A DNA stretch of 64,000 bases from NCBI GenBank assembly GCA_017521285.1, contig JAFXDG010000105.1:1-64000 (forward strand), written 5' to 3'. The position numbers were made by a program, and so were the translations under genes. The notes beneath the pieces were generated by a model. It searched no databases, was not told where the DNA came from, and saw only the letters and a program-made list of their open reading frames with translations. The stretch's first letter is position 1, and each line of letters starts with the position of its first letter. This DNA is from Bacteroidaceae bacterium (GTDB lineage Bacteria > Bacteroidota > Bacteroidia > Bacteroidales > Bacteroidaceae). Shown in pieces: positions 42,329-51,718 of the stretch.

Positions 42329-43090
42329 ATGAAGCAAGTACGATTTGAAGAGAGCGAGGTGCCTTATCAGACACTGGCTCGTTTTGGTCTCACACAAGAG
42401 AAGATTGAAGACCTGCCCATGTGGGCGTTGGAAGATATTGGTCAGGGACGACGTTCACCGTTGCTGCCCATTCAGGTGAATAATGATGAGGGCGAGACAT
42501 TGAAGAGCCGCACCCGATTTGCGTTGGTCCGTATGGAGGACGGCAAGGTGGATGTGGTCTTCTATCCGCAGTTGGAGAAATCACCATTGGAGGCTTTTAC
42601 TCAGGAACAGCAGGAGGACTTGCTGGCTGGAAAGGCTATCCTTGCCGATGTTAAGGATGCTGATGGCAGGAGCAGCAAGGCTTTCGTGCAGATTGACACG
42701 GAGACCAATCAGGTGATGTCGGTACCTACGCCTGTCATCGGGCGCAACTTGGAGGTGCTGAAGGATGAACTGAAACTGAGTTCGGCAGAACTGACCGTGA
42801 TGCAGAAGGGTGAGCCGCTCACGCTCATCATGGAGGACGAACAGGTGACGGTGGGTATTGACCTGAACGATAAGACCGGCATAAGGATTAATCAAGGCGA
42901 CAGTCAGAAGTGGAAGGAGAACACCAAGCGAGAGTGGGACAAATACACCTTCGGGTGCTATGGCTGTTGGGTAATGGGCGATGACGGTAATCTTGACTAT
43001 GTGCCTGAAGAGGAATACACGGAAGAACTTTGGAATGAGCAGAAGAAGAATGGAGAGCGCAACCGCGCCTCTTTTTCCATGCACAAATAA
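42329..43090 (+). CDS. DUF4099-like protein, first gene of the accessory operon
   Basis: A protein of 253 residues. The N-terminal 90 residues (LARFGLTQEKIEDLPMWALE, then RSPLLPIQ and TRFALVRMEDGKVDVVFYP) resemble the DUF4099 module of Bacteroidetes mobile-element proteins. The middle repeats the same kind of beta-alpha pattern, and the C-terminus has a Cys-Tyr-Gly-Cys-Trp segment. No enzyme motif or signal is seen, so it is cytoplasmic. Position 124 bp after the shared operator makes it the head of a 16-kb operon. Biochemical role unknown. Confidence 0.55.
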   Translation: MKQVRFEESEVPYQTLARFGLTQEKIEDLPMWALEDIGQGRRSPLLPIQVNNDEGETLKSRTRFALVRMEDGKVDVVFYPQLEKSPLEAFTQEQQEDLLAGKAILADVKDADGRSSKAFVQIDTETNQVMSVPTPVIGRNLEVLKDELKLSSAELTVMQKGEPLTLIMEDEQVTVGIDLNDKTGIRINQGDSQKWKENTKREWDKYTFGCYGCWVMGDDGNLDYVPEEEYTEELWNEQKKNGERNRASFSMHK

Positions 43091-43113
43091 TCTACACATA
43101 ATATAATAAGTAT

Positions 43114-43338
43114 ATGGCATCAAATAAATATTATCCAGAGGATGTGCTCGTCGAGAAGATACAGAGCGGCGAGTACGGTTGGTTGGAGTATGTCAACCAT
43201 CATTCTGCTGAATGGCAGGAAGAATATGAGAGCTATTGTCTGAACAACGGACTCTGCATTTGTGAAGAGAGTGCGGAGCAGTTTGTCCATCACAAAGATG
43301 AGGAACTGGAGAAGGCAATAGAGAACGGTGAAGCATGA
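43114..43338 (+). CDS. Small acidic protein of unknown function
   Basis: A protein of 74 residues, acidic and rich in Glu and aromatic residues (EYGWLEYVNHHSAEWQEEY), with Cys-x-Cys (LCICEES). No family recognised. It lies 23 bp after the DUF4099-like gene. The gap after it (43339-43376) contains GAAGAGTGAAGAAT simple repeats. A DNA-mimic or inhibitor role is possible for a small acidic protein in this setting, but nothing in the sequence proves it. Confidence 0.45.
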   Translation: MASNKYYPEDVLVEKIQSGEYGWLEYVNHHSAEWQEEYESYCLNNGLCICEESAEQFVHHKDEELEKAIENGEA

Positions 43339-43375
43339 TAAATGAAGAGTGAAGAATGAAGAGTGAAGAATAAGT

Positions 43376-44971
43376 ATGGCGATAAGAAAGAATACGAATC
43401 CCCAACAGATGGACCTGCAACCAGAGATGCGTGACTTGCTCATGCGCAATGGTATGCAGGCTCATGTGGTGAGTAATGGCAGCGGCTATCAGCTTGTGGT
43501 GCAAGGGCATGACAGTCCGCTGCTTACCTATAACATCACCGAGAAGCAGATGTTGGCTCTGACCGACTGGGGTACGAATCATGCCAACAAGTTAGCCTAC
43601 AATACCTTTACGGGCATTGTGGGCAACGACTTCTATATGCCCAAGAACTTCGTTCATGCACGCAATGCCAACGGTCGTGTAGCTATGGGGCTGCACGGCT
43701 ATCGTGTTGGTATCGGCGAGTATGGACGGATGGGGCGCATCGATATGCCACCACCCTTTTTAGGTTGGACACCACGCAGTCAGGAGGGATTCCATCTTCG
43801 CAGAGTTGGAGGACGATTGTTCTTCCCCGAAGCCCCGATTGTGCCTGAACGTTGGGACGGCAGAATGAAGCCTGGCGAATTGCAGAGCGGCGGTTATGGG
43901 TTCTATTATAAGGGACAGCAACAGAGTTATAGCCCTCAGCAACAGGATGTGCTGAAAGATTTGGAGGGAATCATAATGCCTTCCATCAGCCGCACGAGAA
44001 GCACGGAGCCAGCCAAGCCTTATAAGGAACTGATTACCTCGCCTGTCTATTTCACCAATGAGAAGTGGCAGGAGTGTCTGGCATCGCATGGCATCATCAT
44101 TGATGAGAATGCGAAGACGCTGACCATTCAGTCGAACAGCGTCAATGCCGACATGGTGTATGACCTGACAGATGAGGAACTGAAGAAACTCACCTCCAAC
44201 TCCATCAAGGAAGTGCCCGTCGTTCAACGCTTGGAACTGCTGAATGGCATCATCAAGGACGACTTTGCTGACAAAATCCTGATGGACACACTGAATAGCA
44301 AGGAGCGCATCGACCTGCATCTGCATCCCGAACTTGAACAGGAGTTGCAGCAGCGTCAGCAACAAGACGAGGAACGGTTGCTTCCGTTGGAAGAGGACGA
44401 GACTGTCAGACGTGACGTGTTGCAAGGCGATGCCATGGTGAGAGGTGAAGACCTTGCCTTGATTAATGAGAACAAGGGTTGGTATCGTGAGGGAGCGCAT
44501 GGGCGTGAAGTGAAAGTCGGTGACATCATGGTGGAGAAAGTGCCTCCGATGGAGGGAGATAAGAAAGGCGAAGATAAGTATCGCATGACCGCCATTATCA
44601 ATGGAGAAGCCATCACGCACGAAATCAAGCAGAAGGACTACGACAAGTTCTTGGCGGTGGATGACTACCATCGCATGAAACTCTTCTCCAAGGTTTTCAG
44701 TGAAGTGGATATGAAGACACGCCCCGAAACCAACGCCGGACTGGGCACGAAGATATTGGCGGCTCTGACGGCAGGAGCAGTCGTTACAGCAGAGGTGGCG
44801 CATGACATAAGCCACCATCATCACCATCCAGCCCCGGAGTTCTATGCAGAGCATCATGGCGGTCCACGTCCTTACTTCAAACCGGGAGTGGATTCGCCAC
44901 AGGAGATTGCGGCAAGGTACTTTGAGGCAGAAGCAAATCATGTTGCCACGGAGATAAGGAGAGGATATTAA
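43376..44971 (+). CDS. Large uncharacterised accessory-operon protein
   Basis: A protein of 531 residues without signal peptide. It has repeated modules of a beta-alpha type (YNITEKQMLALTDWG in the first, YDLTDEELKKLTSNS in the second), each ending in an acidic helix and followed by RLELLNGIIKDDF-type segments, so it may contain tandem DUF4099/DUF3945-like units. A His5 run (DISHHHHHPAPE, about residue 485) follows a short hydrophobic helix. The family was not identified. It may bind DNA or a partner of the transfer machinery. Confidence 0.45.
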   Translation: MAIRKNTNPQQMDLQPEMRDLLMRNGMQAHVVSNGSGYQLVVQGHDSPLLTYNITEKQMLALTDWGTNHANKLAYNTFTGIVGNDFYMPKNFVHARNANGRVAMGLHGYRVGIGEYGRMGRIDMPPPFLGWTPRSQEGFHLRRVGGRLFFPEAPIVPERWDGRMKPGELQSGGYGFYYKGQQQSYSPQQQDVLKDLEGIIMPSISRTRSTEPAKPYKELITSPVYFTNEKWQECLASHGIIIDENAKTLTIQSNSVNADMVYDLTDEELKKLTSNSIKEVPVVQRLELLNGIIKDDFADKILMDTLNSKERIDLHLHPELEQELQQRQQQDEERLLPLEEDETVRRDVLQGDAMVRGEDLALINENKGWYREGAHGREVKVGDIMVEKVPPMEGDKKGEDKYRMTAIINGEAITHEIKQKDYDKFLAVDDYHRMKLFSKVFSEVDMKTRPETNAGLGTKILAALTAGAVVTAEVAHDISHHHHHPAPEFYAEHHGGPRPYFKPGVDSPQEIAARYFEAEANHVATEIRRGY

Positions 44972-45001
44972 CAATGTATAATTTACAATTTATAATTTAT
45001 A

Positions 45002-46144
45002 ATGAGTAGTGAACTGACATACGATGACTTTCTGGACAGGTTGAGCATACAGGAAGTACTGGTGGACGCAGGGTATCATCTGAACAAGAGAGATGGCTTG
45101 CGTTATCCGTCGTATGTGCGTACTGACAGTGAGGGCAGACGGGTGCGTGGTGATAAGTTCATTGTCACGCAGAATGGGAAATGTTGCTTCCAACCACCGC
45201 AGCAGAAGGTGTATAATGTCATTTCGTTCATCAAGGAGCATCCAGAAATGTTTTCAGAGAACAAGGTGGGAATGTCTCCTGACCGACTCGTCAACCTCGT
45301 CTGCAACCGACTGCTCAACCAACCCATAGAGGACAGACCATCGAAGATTACAGAACCAAGAAAGGACGGAAAGCCATTCAACCTGAATGACTACGACATC
45401 CACAAGTTCAATCCGCAGGACAGGGAAACGCAGAAAAGGTTTTATCCCTATTTTAAGTTCCGAGGCATCGACCTCTATACGCAGTATGCTTTTCATCGGC
45501 ATTTCTGTCTGGCTACTAAGCATCGGACGGATGGACTTACCTTTGCCAACCTTGCCTTTCCGCTTGTACTGCCCAAGACACCCGACAAGACTGTGGGCTT
45601 TGAGGAACGAGGACGACCGAAGATGGACGGTAGCGGCGGTTACAAGGGCAAGGCAGAAGGAAGCAACAGCAGTGAAGGACTGTGGATTGCCAACCTCACG
45701 GGCGAGCCGTTGGATAAAGCAAGCGAAATTGTATGGTTTGAGAGTGCCTACGATGCCATGGCAGAGTATCAGATAAATCCTGTAAAGATGGTGTATGTAT
45801 CTACGGGCGGCACACCCACCGAGGGACAGATGCGAGGACTTCTGTCCGTTACTCCCAACGCACGGCACTATTTGGGTTTTGACAAGGACGATGCAGGGCG
45901 GCAGTTTGTTGCAAACTTCAGGAAGGTGGCAGCAGAGATGGGCTTCCGTCACGAGCATGTGCAAGCCTATCATCCATTGGGTTGCTACAAGGACTGGAAC
46001 GATGCGCTGCTCAACAAGAAATCAGCAGAACTGATTGCCAAGGGCGAACCAGATACCTTCGACTATGCCGAGTTTATCGCAGCCGGCAAGGCAGAGAAAC
46101 AAAGGGAAAAAGAAGAAAAGAACACATATCATAGAAGCGTATGA
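45002..46144 (+). CDS. Toprim-domain primase-like protein (DUF3991-type N-terminus)
   Basis: A protein of 380 residues. The N-terminal part (about 1-110) has a zinc-finger-like region that has lost most Cys ligands, and the C-terminal part a Toprim domain: EIVWFESAYDAMAEY (Glu, about 246) and HYLGFDKDDAGRQF (Asp pair, about 289-292), then KDWNDALL. This is the plan of conjugation-linked primases that prime the incoming single strand in the recipient. It differs from the primase at 5244. Its stop overlaps the next start (ATGA). The upstream gap is an AT-rich TATAATTTA repeat. Confidence 0.7.
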   Translation: MSSELTYDDFLDRLSIQEVLVDAGYHLNKRDGLRYPSYVRTDSEGRRVRGDKFIVTQNGKCCFQPPQQKVYNVISFIKEHPEMFSENKVGMSPDRLVNLVCNRLLNQPIEDRPSKITEPRKDGKPFNLNDYDIHKFNPQDRETQKRFYPYFKFRGIDLYTQYAFHRHFCLATKHRTDGLTFANLAFPLVLPKTPDKTVGFEERGRPKMDGSGGYKGKAEGSNSSEGLWIANLTGEPLDKASEIVWFESAYDAMAEYQINPVKMVYVSTGGTPTEGQMRGLLSVTPNARHYLGFDKDDAGRQFVANFRKVAAEMGFRHEHVQAYHPLGCYKDWNDALLNKKSAELIAKGEPDTFDYAEFIAAGKAEKQREKEEKNTYHRSV

Positions 46145-46626
46145 GACAAGAAGATAATAGCATCATCACCTTGTGCCCCAGCATCGGACAGTTTTTCATC
46201 AACGAACTGCCTCTGTTGCTGTTGTGCGTGGCAATGCTCCTAATCGGAGGATTGCCCGGTTGTGCATATAGTACCCTGTTGCTTGTCTTCAGCCTCCTGT
46301 TCTCCCTCTGTTTACTCTACCGATTCATCTATCTGAGGAGTATCCGCTACCATATCGGGAGCGAGCAACTCATCTGTGAGCACGGAGTGTTTCAGCGGAG
46401 CGTGAACTACATGGAGTTGTACCGAGTGGTGGACTTTGCCGAGCATCAGACATTGATACAACAGTTATGCGGACTGAAAAGCGTGACCGTGTTGTCGATG
46501 GATAGAACGACACCGAAACTGGAAATGACCGGCATCAGCAACAGCTATGACGTGGTGAGTGTGATACGAACAAGAGTAGAAACGAACAAACGAAGAAAGG
46601 GCGTATATGAGATTACGAATAGATAA
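46141..46626 (+). CDS. PH-domain (bPH2/YdbS-like) membrane protein
   Basis: A protein of 161 residues. Two transmembrane helices (about 20-40 and 45-68) precede a bacterial pleckstrin-homology domain: IRYHIGSEQLICEHGVF, YMELYRVVDFAEHQTLIQQL, and SVTVLSMDRTTPKLEMTG. Such proteins sit in the inner membrane and bind partners or lipids. It overlaps both neighbours by a few bases to 20 bp. In this operon it may anchor the exported proteins that follow. Confidence 0.65.
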   Translation: MRQEDNSIITLCPSIGQFFINELPLLLLCVAMLLIGGLPGCAYSTLLLVFSLLFSLCLLYRFIYLRSIRYHIGSEQLICEHGVFQRSVNYMELYRVVDFAEHQTLIQQLCGLKSVTVLSMDRTTPKLEMTGISNSYDVVSVIRTRVETNKRRKGVYEITNR

Positions 46627-47308
46627 GATTTGGTTCATTGTCGTGGCATTGTTACTGAGCGTGCCGTCAGCCCATGCACAGATTGTGACTGCCAACCCTT
46701 TGGAATGGATGGCATTAGCAGAGGGCAACGAAGCCATCAACGGTGAGATAGAGAAGGAAATCAAAGGTCAGACCAAGACTGCCCTGTTGCAGAATACCAT
46801 CGCCGCAGAGTTCACCAAGATACACGAATGGGAGAAGAAGTACAACAGTTATCTGAAAACCGCCAGTGGTTATGCCTCTTCCCTCAAAGCCTGTACCTAT
46901 CTGTACGACGATGGAGTGAAGATATTCATCACCTTGTGTAAGATGCGCAAGGCCATCAACAATAATCCGCAAGGCATCGTTGCCACCCTCTCGATGAACA
47001 ACCTGTATATGGAGACCGCCACGGAATTGGTGTCCGTCTTCACACTGCTGAAAGATGCAGTCGCCAAAGGAGGCAAAGAGAACATGCTGACTGGTGCGGA
47101 AAGGAGCAAGACGCTGTGGGCACTGAACGACAAGCTGAGTGCCTTCAGCAAGAAGCTGCATCGTCTTTATCTGTCTATACGATATTACACCATGACCGAT
47201 GTGTGGAACGGCGTGACGGCAGGGATGATAGACCGAAGCAATGGAGAGATAGCCACCCAAGCCCTTAGCAGATGGCGCAGAGCAGGACGTATGACCATCA
47301 GTGATTAA
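46607..47308 (+). CDS. Exported helical protein with C-terminal RW motif, copy 1
   Basis: A protein of 233 residues with a signal peptide (about 1-25, ending AHAQ) and an all-helical body. The C-terminus ALSRWRRAGR matches the AFSRWKVAGK end of the TraI-like protein at 16184. It therefore looks like a relative of the transfer-operon periplasmic proteins, duplicated into the second operon. It overlaps the PH-domain gene by 20 bp. Function unknown. Confidence 0.55.
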   Translation: MRLRIDKIWFIVVALLLSVPSAHAQIVTANPLEWMALAEGNEAINGEIEKEIKGQTKTALLQNTIAAEFTKIHEWEKKYNSYLKTASGYASSLKACTYLYDDGVKIFITLCKMRKAINNNPQGIVATLSMNNLYMETATELVSVFTLLKDAVAKGGKENMLTGAERSKTLWALNDKLSAFSKKLHRLYLSIRYYTMTDVWNGVTAGMIDRSNGEIATQALSRWRRAGRMTISD

Positions 47309-47325
47309 CGATAAAGGAATCAGTC

Positions 47326-48009
47326 ATGAAGTATTTCATATCAATTGCCATTTTTATGTTTATATCATCTTTTGCAGGAGTGCGGGCGCAGAACGACCCG
47401 ACTCTTGCGGGGATGATTCTGATGTACACCAACAAGGCGGAGAAAGAACTGAAGAATCAGGAGAAAGTGATGCTGCTACAATCCACCGGCCATATCTGGA
47501 CCAAGGAGGAAGTGGAAGCCACTACCGACCTGCAGCGGGAGTTCAACAACTATCTGGACTCCTTCCGTTCCATCGTCAGCTATGCCGCACAGATATATGG
47601 TTTCTATCACGAGATAGGTCAGTTGGTGGACAATATGGGTGGATTGGTGGCGCAGTTGGATGCCCATCCTGCCAACGGACTTGCCGTAGCCCTGTCAGCC
47701 AAGCGCAACAAGATATACCGCGAGCTGATTATGAACAGCATCGAGATAGTTAATGACATACGCACGGTATGCCTGTCGGGCAACAAGATGACCGAGAAGG
47801 AGCGTGTGGAGATAGTCTTCGGCATCCGACCCAAACTGAAGAAGATGAACAAGCAGTTGAAGCGACTGACGAGGGCGGTGAAATACACCACCATGGGCGA
47901 TGTTTGGATGGAGATAGACGAAGGGGCAAGACCCACCAAAGCGAACAAAGCCGAGATAGCAGCGGCTGCCAAGAGGCGGTGGAAGCAGGTGGGCAAGAAC
48001 GTAAACTGA
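47326..48009 (+). CDS. Exported helical protein with C-terminal RW motif, copy 2
   Basis: A protein of 227 residues with a signal peptide (about 1-22, ending VRAQ), helical body and AAKRRWKQVGK C-terminus. It resembles the preceding protein in length and end motif (YTTMGDVWMEI versus YTMTDVWNGV), so the two are tandem duplicates. Together with 16184 and 16937 this makes four such proteins in the element. They may be alternative periplasmic subunits. Confidence 0.55.
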   Translation: MKYFISIAIFMFISSFAGVRAQNDPTLAGMILMYTNKAEKELKNQEKVMLLQSTGHIWTKEEVEATTDLQREFNNYLDSFRSIVSYAAQIYGFYHEIGQLVDNMGGLVAQLDAHPANGLAVALSAKRNKIYRELIMNSIEIVNDIRTVCLSGNKMTEKERVEIVFGIRPKLKKMNKQLKRLTRAVKYTTMGDVWMEIDEGARPTKANKAEIAAAAKRRWKQVGKNVN

Positions 48010-48102
48010 TGGAGCAGCGAGAGCAGAGCCGAACTTGTTCGAGCTATGCCGAGTCGTGACAGAAGAAGACGAAGTCAAACCGTGATTAAAAAACGATAAG
48101 AT

Positions 48103-48765
48103 ATGGGATTTTGGAGTTCATTATTGAAATATGGTGGCAAGGCGGCACGAGGTACTGGCCATGTCATCGGAGTAACTGGAAAGACCTTAGGCAGTGCGGC
48201 ACTCCACCCGCAACGCACCCTTATGGGAGCCGGCAAGGCTATGCAGACGGCCGCAGTGGGTAGTGCCGCAGGCTATGTGACATGGGAGAAGCTGACCACA
48301 GACAAGAGCGTGGCACGCATCGTAGGTGATGCTGTCATCGGCGAGAATGCCACGGAAGCGGTGGCACAAACCGCCAACGATGTGCAACGTCTGACGGGCA
48401 AGGCTGGTGAAGCCGTTGATGCGGTGAACACTGTAGCCGGAAAGATGGACACCCAGTTCAGCGGCATCAGTGATTTCTTTAGGAATATGTTCGGAGGCGT
48501 AGGATGCGACATGATAGGCAATCTCTTTGGCAATATCGGCAAGGGCAACGTGTCGGGTATGAGCATCGTCGGACTGGTGGCTGCCGCCTTCATGGTATTC
48601 GGACGCTTTGGTTGGATGAGCAAGATTGCGGGTGCCCTGCTTGGAGCGATGATCATCGGGAACAATTCTAAGGTGGCGCAAACTCTGCCTAACAGAGGCG
48701 GTACGTCTTCACATGGGCAGAACATGAAAGAAGCAGAGACCCAAAGCAGAGGGATGAAACGATAA
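48103..48765 (+). CDS. Gly/Ala-rich membrane-associated protein
   Basis: A protein of 220 residues. It is rich in Gly, Ala and Thr in the first half, with a hydrophobic C-terminal region (about 155-190, GMSIVGLVAAAFMVFG and KIAGALLGAMIIGN) that can span the membrane. No signal peptide or known domain. A similar hydrophobic C-terminal patch occurs in the 599-residue protein at 49917, and the two may interact. Function not assigned. Confidence 0.4.
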   Translation: MGFWSSLLKYGGKAARGTGHVIGVTGKTLGSAALHPQRTLMGAGKAMQTAAVGSAAGYVTWEKLTTDKSVARIVGDAVIGENATEAVAQTANDVQRLTGKAGEAVDAVNTVAGKMDTQFSGISDFFRNMFGGVGCDMIGNLFGNIGKGNVSGMSIVGLVAAAFMVFGRFGWMSKIAGALLGAMIIGNNSKVAQTLPNRGGTSSHGQNMKEAETQSRGMKR

Positions 48766-48780
48766 CCAATATACAGTGAT

Positions 48781-49602
48781 ATGAGATATACAGAAGAAAT
48801 GATACTGCGCTCATCGAGCGGCTACTGTATGCCGTTTGAGGAGCCTATAAAGCAGGACGTGCAGATGTCCTTGGGTTACGGAGAGCAGAAAAATCCCGTG
48901 ACGGGAGAAACATTCTTCCATCACGGCATAGACTTCTCAGTGAACCATTACCTGCTGTCGGCGGTGGCAACGGGAACCGTCTCTGCCATTGGGTCGGACG
49001 CGGAGCATGGCATCTACCAGACCATCCGCTACGGCAAATACGAAGTGACTTACAGGCATCTCTCCAATGTCTTCGCCAACTTCTCCCAAAGCGTCAAGGC
49101 CGGTCAGACCATCGCCATCAGTGGCGACCTGCTGCACATGGAGGTGAGGTTTGACGGAGAGGAAATCAATCCGTTGGAGTTCCTCACCATGCTCTACGGC
49201 AATATCAAGGCATTGGAGCACAATTCCCAAATGGGCATCAATGAACTGGACATGAACATCCCTTCACCCTACGACACCGACCGTCAGGAGATAGAGGCAT
49301 TGATGCTCCGCTTCCTTCCCTCCTACTTCGAGGACCTTCAACAAGGAGCATACTCTCTGCCCGAACATACGGAGCAGTCGTTGAGAAACATCTTCTCGTT
49401 GGGAGCGAGCAAGCATTATTTCTACGAGACCATGCCGAGCATGGCTAATCCCTTGGGCATCGGCAACCGCTGTATGCCTTTGGCGACTAAGGTGCAGAAC
49501 CTGCTCATTGCCGACTTTCTCAACTATCTTGCCATGCGACATCAGGTATATCTCTCCACGATGGACGAGGTGTTAAAAAAAAACTCCAAGAGCAAGCCCT
49601 GA
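48781..49602 (+). CDS. Degenerate M23-type protein, first part of a likely frameshifted gene
   Basis: A protein of 273 residues in frame 1. An M23-like fold is visible: SLGYGEQKNP, HHGIDF (His-x-x-x-Asp kept), YRHLSNVF, then GDLLHMEV, where the first His of the usual His-x-His is Leu. So the zinc site is incomplete and it is probably a structural or regulatory M23 relative. No signal peptide. It ends in an A9 run (49575-49583) with slippery AAAAAAC; a -1 shift there continues into the frame of the gene below, giving a 375-residue product. Confidence 0.6.
   Translation: MRYTEEMILRSSSGYCMPFEEPIKQDVQMSLGYGEQKNPVTGETFFHHGIDFSVNHYLLSAVATGTVSAIGSDAEHGIYQTIRYGKYEVTYRHLSNVFANFSQSVKAGQTIAISGDLLHMEVRFDGEEINPLEFLTMLYGNIKALEHNSQMGINELDMNIPSPYDTDRQEIEALMLRFLPSYFEDLQQGAYSLPEHTEQSLRNIFSLGASKHYFYETMPSMANPLGIGNRCMPLATKVQNLLIADFLNYLAMRHQVYLSTMDEVLKKNSKSKP
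49575..49584 (+). promoter_or_regulatory. A9-C slippery run, candidate -1 frameshift site
   Basis: Nine A then C. In the zero frame it reads aaa aaa aac; one step back gives aaa aaa aaa ctc and opens the following frame. It could work at translation or by transcript slippage, or be a sequencing or mutation error. Confidence 0.5.
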
Positions 49603-49634
49603 CGCATGACGGCATCATCGACCCTCTTGCCGAC

Positions 49635-49907
49635 TTGGACGTGGATATCCAGAGCTTCGACATTCCGAGGATAGTGAGCGTCTATCCCGACCGGGCTGGC
49701 GTGAGATGGTGGACAAAGGCATGGTTCAATGGTAAGGAAGAGGGGGAACCCTCCGTGGAGATTGAGGAACGTATGGCCGTGCAGTTCATCCACTGCCAAG
49801 TGGACAAGGACGCATGGTTGGAGGAACACTATCCTAAGCAGATGGAGATATATCACAATGCCATCGAGCAGACAAAGGAACAGATATTACAGCAGTATAA
49901 TATATAA
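49635..49907 (+). CDS. C-terminal part of the frameshifted M23-like gene
   Basis: A 90-residue stretch in frame 0 (first ATG 49635). The open frame extends back to the A9 run and reads through coding-like sequence (LQEQALTHDGIIDPL), so it is best seen as the end of the 48781 protein. It contains an acidic, aromatic-rich tail (VRWWTKAWFNGKEEGE). If the ATG is used alone, it would be a small independent protein. Ten bp separate its stop from the next start. Confidence 0.5.
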   Translation: MDVDIQSFDIPRIVSVYPDRAGVRWWTKAWFNGKEEGEPSVEIEERMAVQFIHCQVDKDAWLEEHYPKQMEIYHNAIEQTKEQILQQYNI

Positions 49908-49916
49908 ACAAGGTAT

Positions 49917-51716
49917 ATGGCAGTTAAGAACAGTCAGCGATTCGCAGAGATAGAGCGTCTGATGGGCGACTACTTCGGGTGTCACCTTGCCCCCGTGATG
50001 GGCAGGGTGCAACGGGACTTGTCCAACAGACAGGCAGACGAGATGCGAGCCTACTCCAACAGTACGGCTGGCATCCTACGCTCATTGGCCACTGCCAATA
50101 TGCCTGGTGATGACCCATACGCCACGCTGAAGATTACAGGCAAGTGGAACAGCAAGACCACCGAAGACTATCTGGCGATGTGCAAGGAGGCTATTGTCGG
50201 CAACAAGGATATGCAGCGTGACCTTGCCGTGATGGCTGAGGAATGGCGCAAGGCGGTGGTGACGGAGATAGGACGAGAGCGGTACGATGCACTCTCTAAA
50301 CAACTCGGTTGTGATTTGGCATACGCCTATATCGATCACCGCATGGAGCAGCTGATGATAGAAAAAATGGTGAAAGACCGTATGCCAACATCTTCTGCCG
50401 ACTATATCATCCGCAAGGCGGCACAAAGCAGTCTGTTCGGTCTGCCCTACGAACTGAACAAGTCACCCCTTGCCGCAGAGATAGAAGCCAAAGGAGAGGC
50501 AGCCTATAAGCCCTCTCGAACAGAGAAGGCAGCGGGATGGGCAGCCGGAGCGGGTGCCGATGTCGTGGCCATGGGAGGGATTGGCTCATGGGCAACCTTC
50601 GCCAAGTTTGTCGGTATCGATATGGTGATGAATGTCGGCATGGAGCACCTAAGCAAGAAAGGTAGCAGCCAAGAGGTCTGTGTCGAGGAGTGTATCAGCA
50701 AGGGAGTTTTCGGTACGGGCACCAACGTCTTCGCCTCATTCCGCAAACAGGCAAAAGTCATCAAGAACCACGAGAACAGCTATATCAAGGCTACCAACAG
50801 CCATTTCAAGAACAAGATTCCCACGAGCAATATCACTTTTATGGATTGGACGAAACAAACCGAGCAGACCTCTTTTCCTTGGAACAAAGGTACGTTCCTT
50901 GACCCTCAGAGAAACGAAGCAACCAAACGTACAGGCAAGTACAAGGATGTGCCCTTGATAGTTGCGCCTGGACAGGAAGACGAGTATCTGGAGGTTAAGG
51001 CGAGACTGGATGCAGAGGCTGAGAAGGAGAAGAAGGCAGAACCGAAAGAAACTCCTGATTCATCGACTGAAGAGGCAACACCATCTGTAGTCCAGCAGGA
51101 GGAAACAGCCTTACAAACAAACGAAAATGGATGGGACGGGCTGTTGCAGAGTTTTGGACTGAACGGCTTTTCAGACATCGGCAAGAACCTTGGTTATGTG
51201 TTGGCGATGCTGCCCGATGTACTGGTGGGACTGTTCACTGGCAAGACAAAATCGCTGAATATGGACAATAGCCTCCTTCCTTTGGCCTCTATCGTGGCTG
51301 GAATGTTCGTGAAGAATCCTATACTGAAGATGCTGTTGATGGGTATGGGAGGTGCCAATCTGCTCAACAAAGCGGGACATGAGGTGCTGGGCAGGAAACA
51401 GCAGGAAGGCATTGCACCTACAGTTAGTCCTGCTGCATCTCGCATTCAGTACCGCCAATATCCTGATGAACCACTCAATCCTCGTATCAGCAACCCGATG
51501 CTGCAAGGGCGGTGTCTCGTTGCCAACATTGACCATGTGCCTTGTACCATTCAACTGCCTGACAGTGTGATTGGGGCGCATCAGTCGGGGGCATTGCCGC
51601 TGAATACATTGGCTAACGCCATACTTGCCAAGAACGACCAGATGCGACAGATGGCAGCAATGCAGTACGAAGAGCAGGCACGGGAGAGCGTGGTGCGACC
51701 GAGGGGAATACAGTGA
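49917..51716 (+). CDS. Large uncharacterised accessory-operon protein with hydrophobic C-terminal patch
   Basis: A protein of 599 residues. The first 170 residues are helical and polar, about 205-245 is a hydrophobic Gly/Ala-rich patch (GWAAGAGADVVAMGGIGSW), an acidic linker follows (about 360-395), and a second hydrophobic patch lies at about 430-485 (LLPLASIVAGMFVKNPILKM). No signal peptide and no named domain. The two patches suggest membrane insertion without export. A family A hairpin follows the stop. Function unknown. Confidence 0.45.
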   Translation: MAVKNSQRFAEIERLMGDYFGCHLAPVMGRVQRDLSNRQADEMRAYSNSTAGILRSLATANMPGDDPYATLKITGKWNSKTTEDYLAMCKEAIVGNKDMQRDLAVMAEEWRKAVVTEIGRERYDALSKQLGCDLAYAYIDHRMEQLMIEKMVKDRMPTSSADYIIRKAAQSSLFGLPYELNKSPLAAEIEAKGEAAYKPSRTEKAAGWAAGAGADVVAMGGIGSWATFAKFVGIDMVMNVGMEHLSKKGSSQEVCVEECISKGVFGTGTNVFASFRKQAKVIKNHENSYIKATNSHFKNKIPTSNITFMDWTKQTEQTSFPWNKGTFLDPQRNEATKRTGKYKDVPLIVAPGQEDEYLEVKARLDAEAEKEKKAEPKETPDSSTEEATPSVVQQEETALQTNENGWDGLLQSFGLNGFSDIGKNLGYVLAMLPDVLVGLFTGKTKSLNMDNSLLPLASIVAGMFVKNPILKMLLMGMGGANLLNKAGHEVLGRKQQEGIAPTVSPAASRIQYRQYPDEPLNPRISNPMLQGRCLVANIDHVPCTIQLPDSVIGAHQSGALPLNTLANAILAKNDQMRQMAAMQYEEQARESVVRPRGIQ

Positions 51717-51718
51717 AG

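Noticed and set aside
43760..44974. Reverse frame of 404 codons opposite the 531-residue gene
   Set aside because: No start context, and the forward frame continues an operon with matching spacing.
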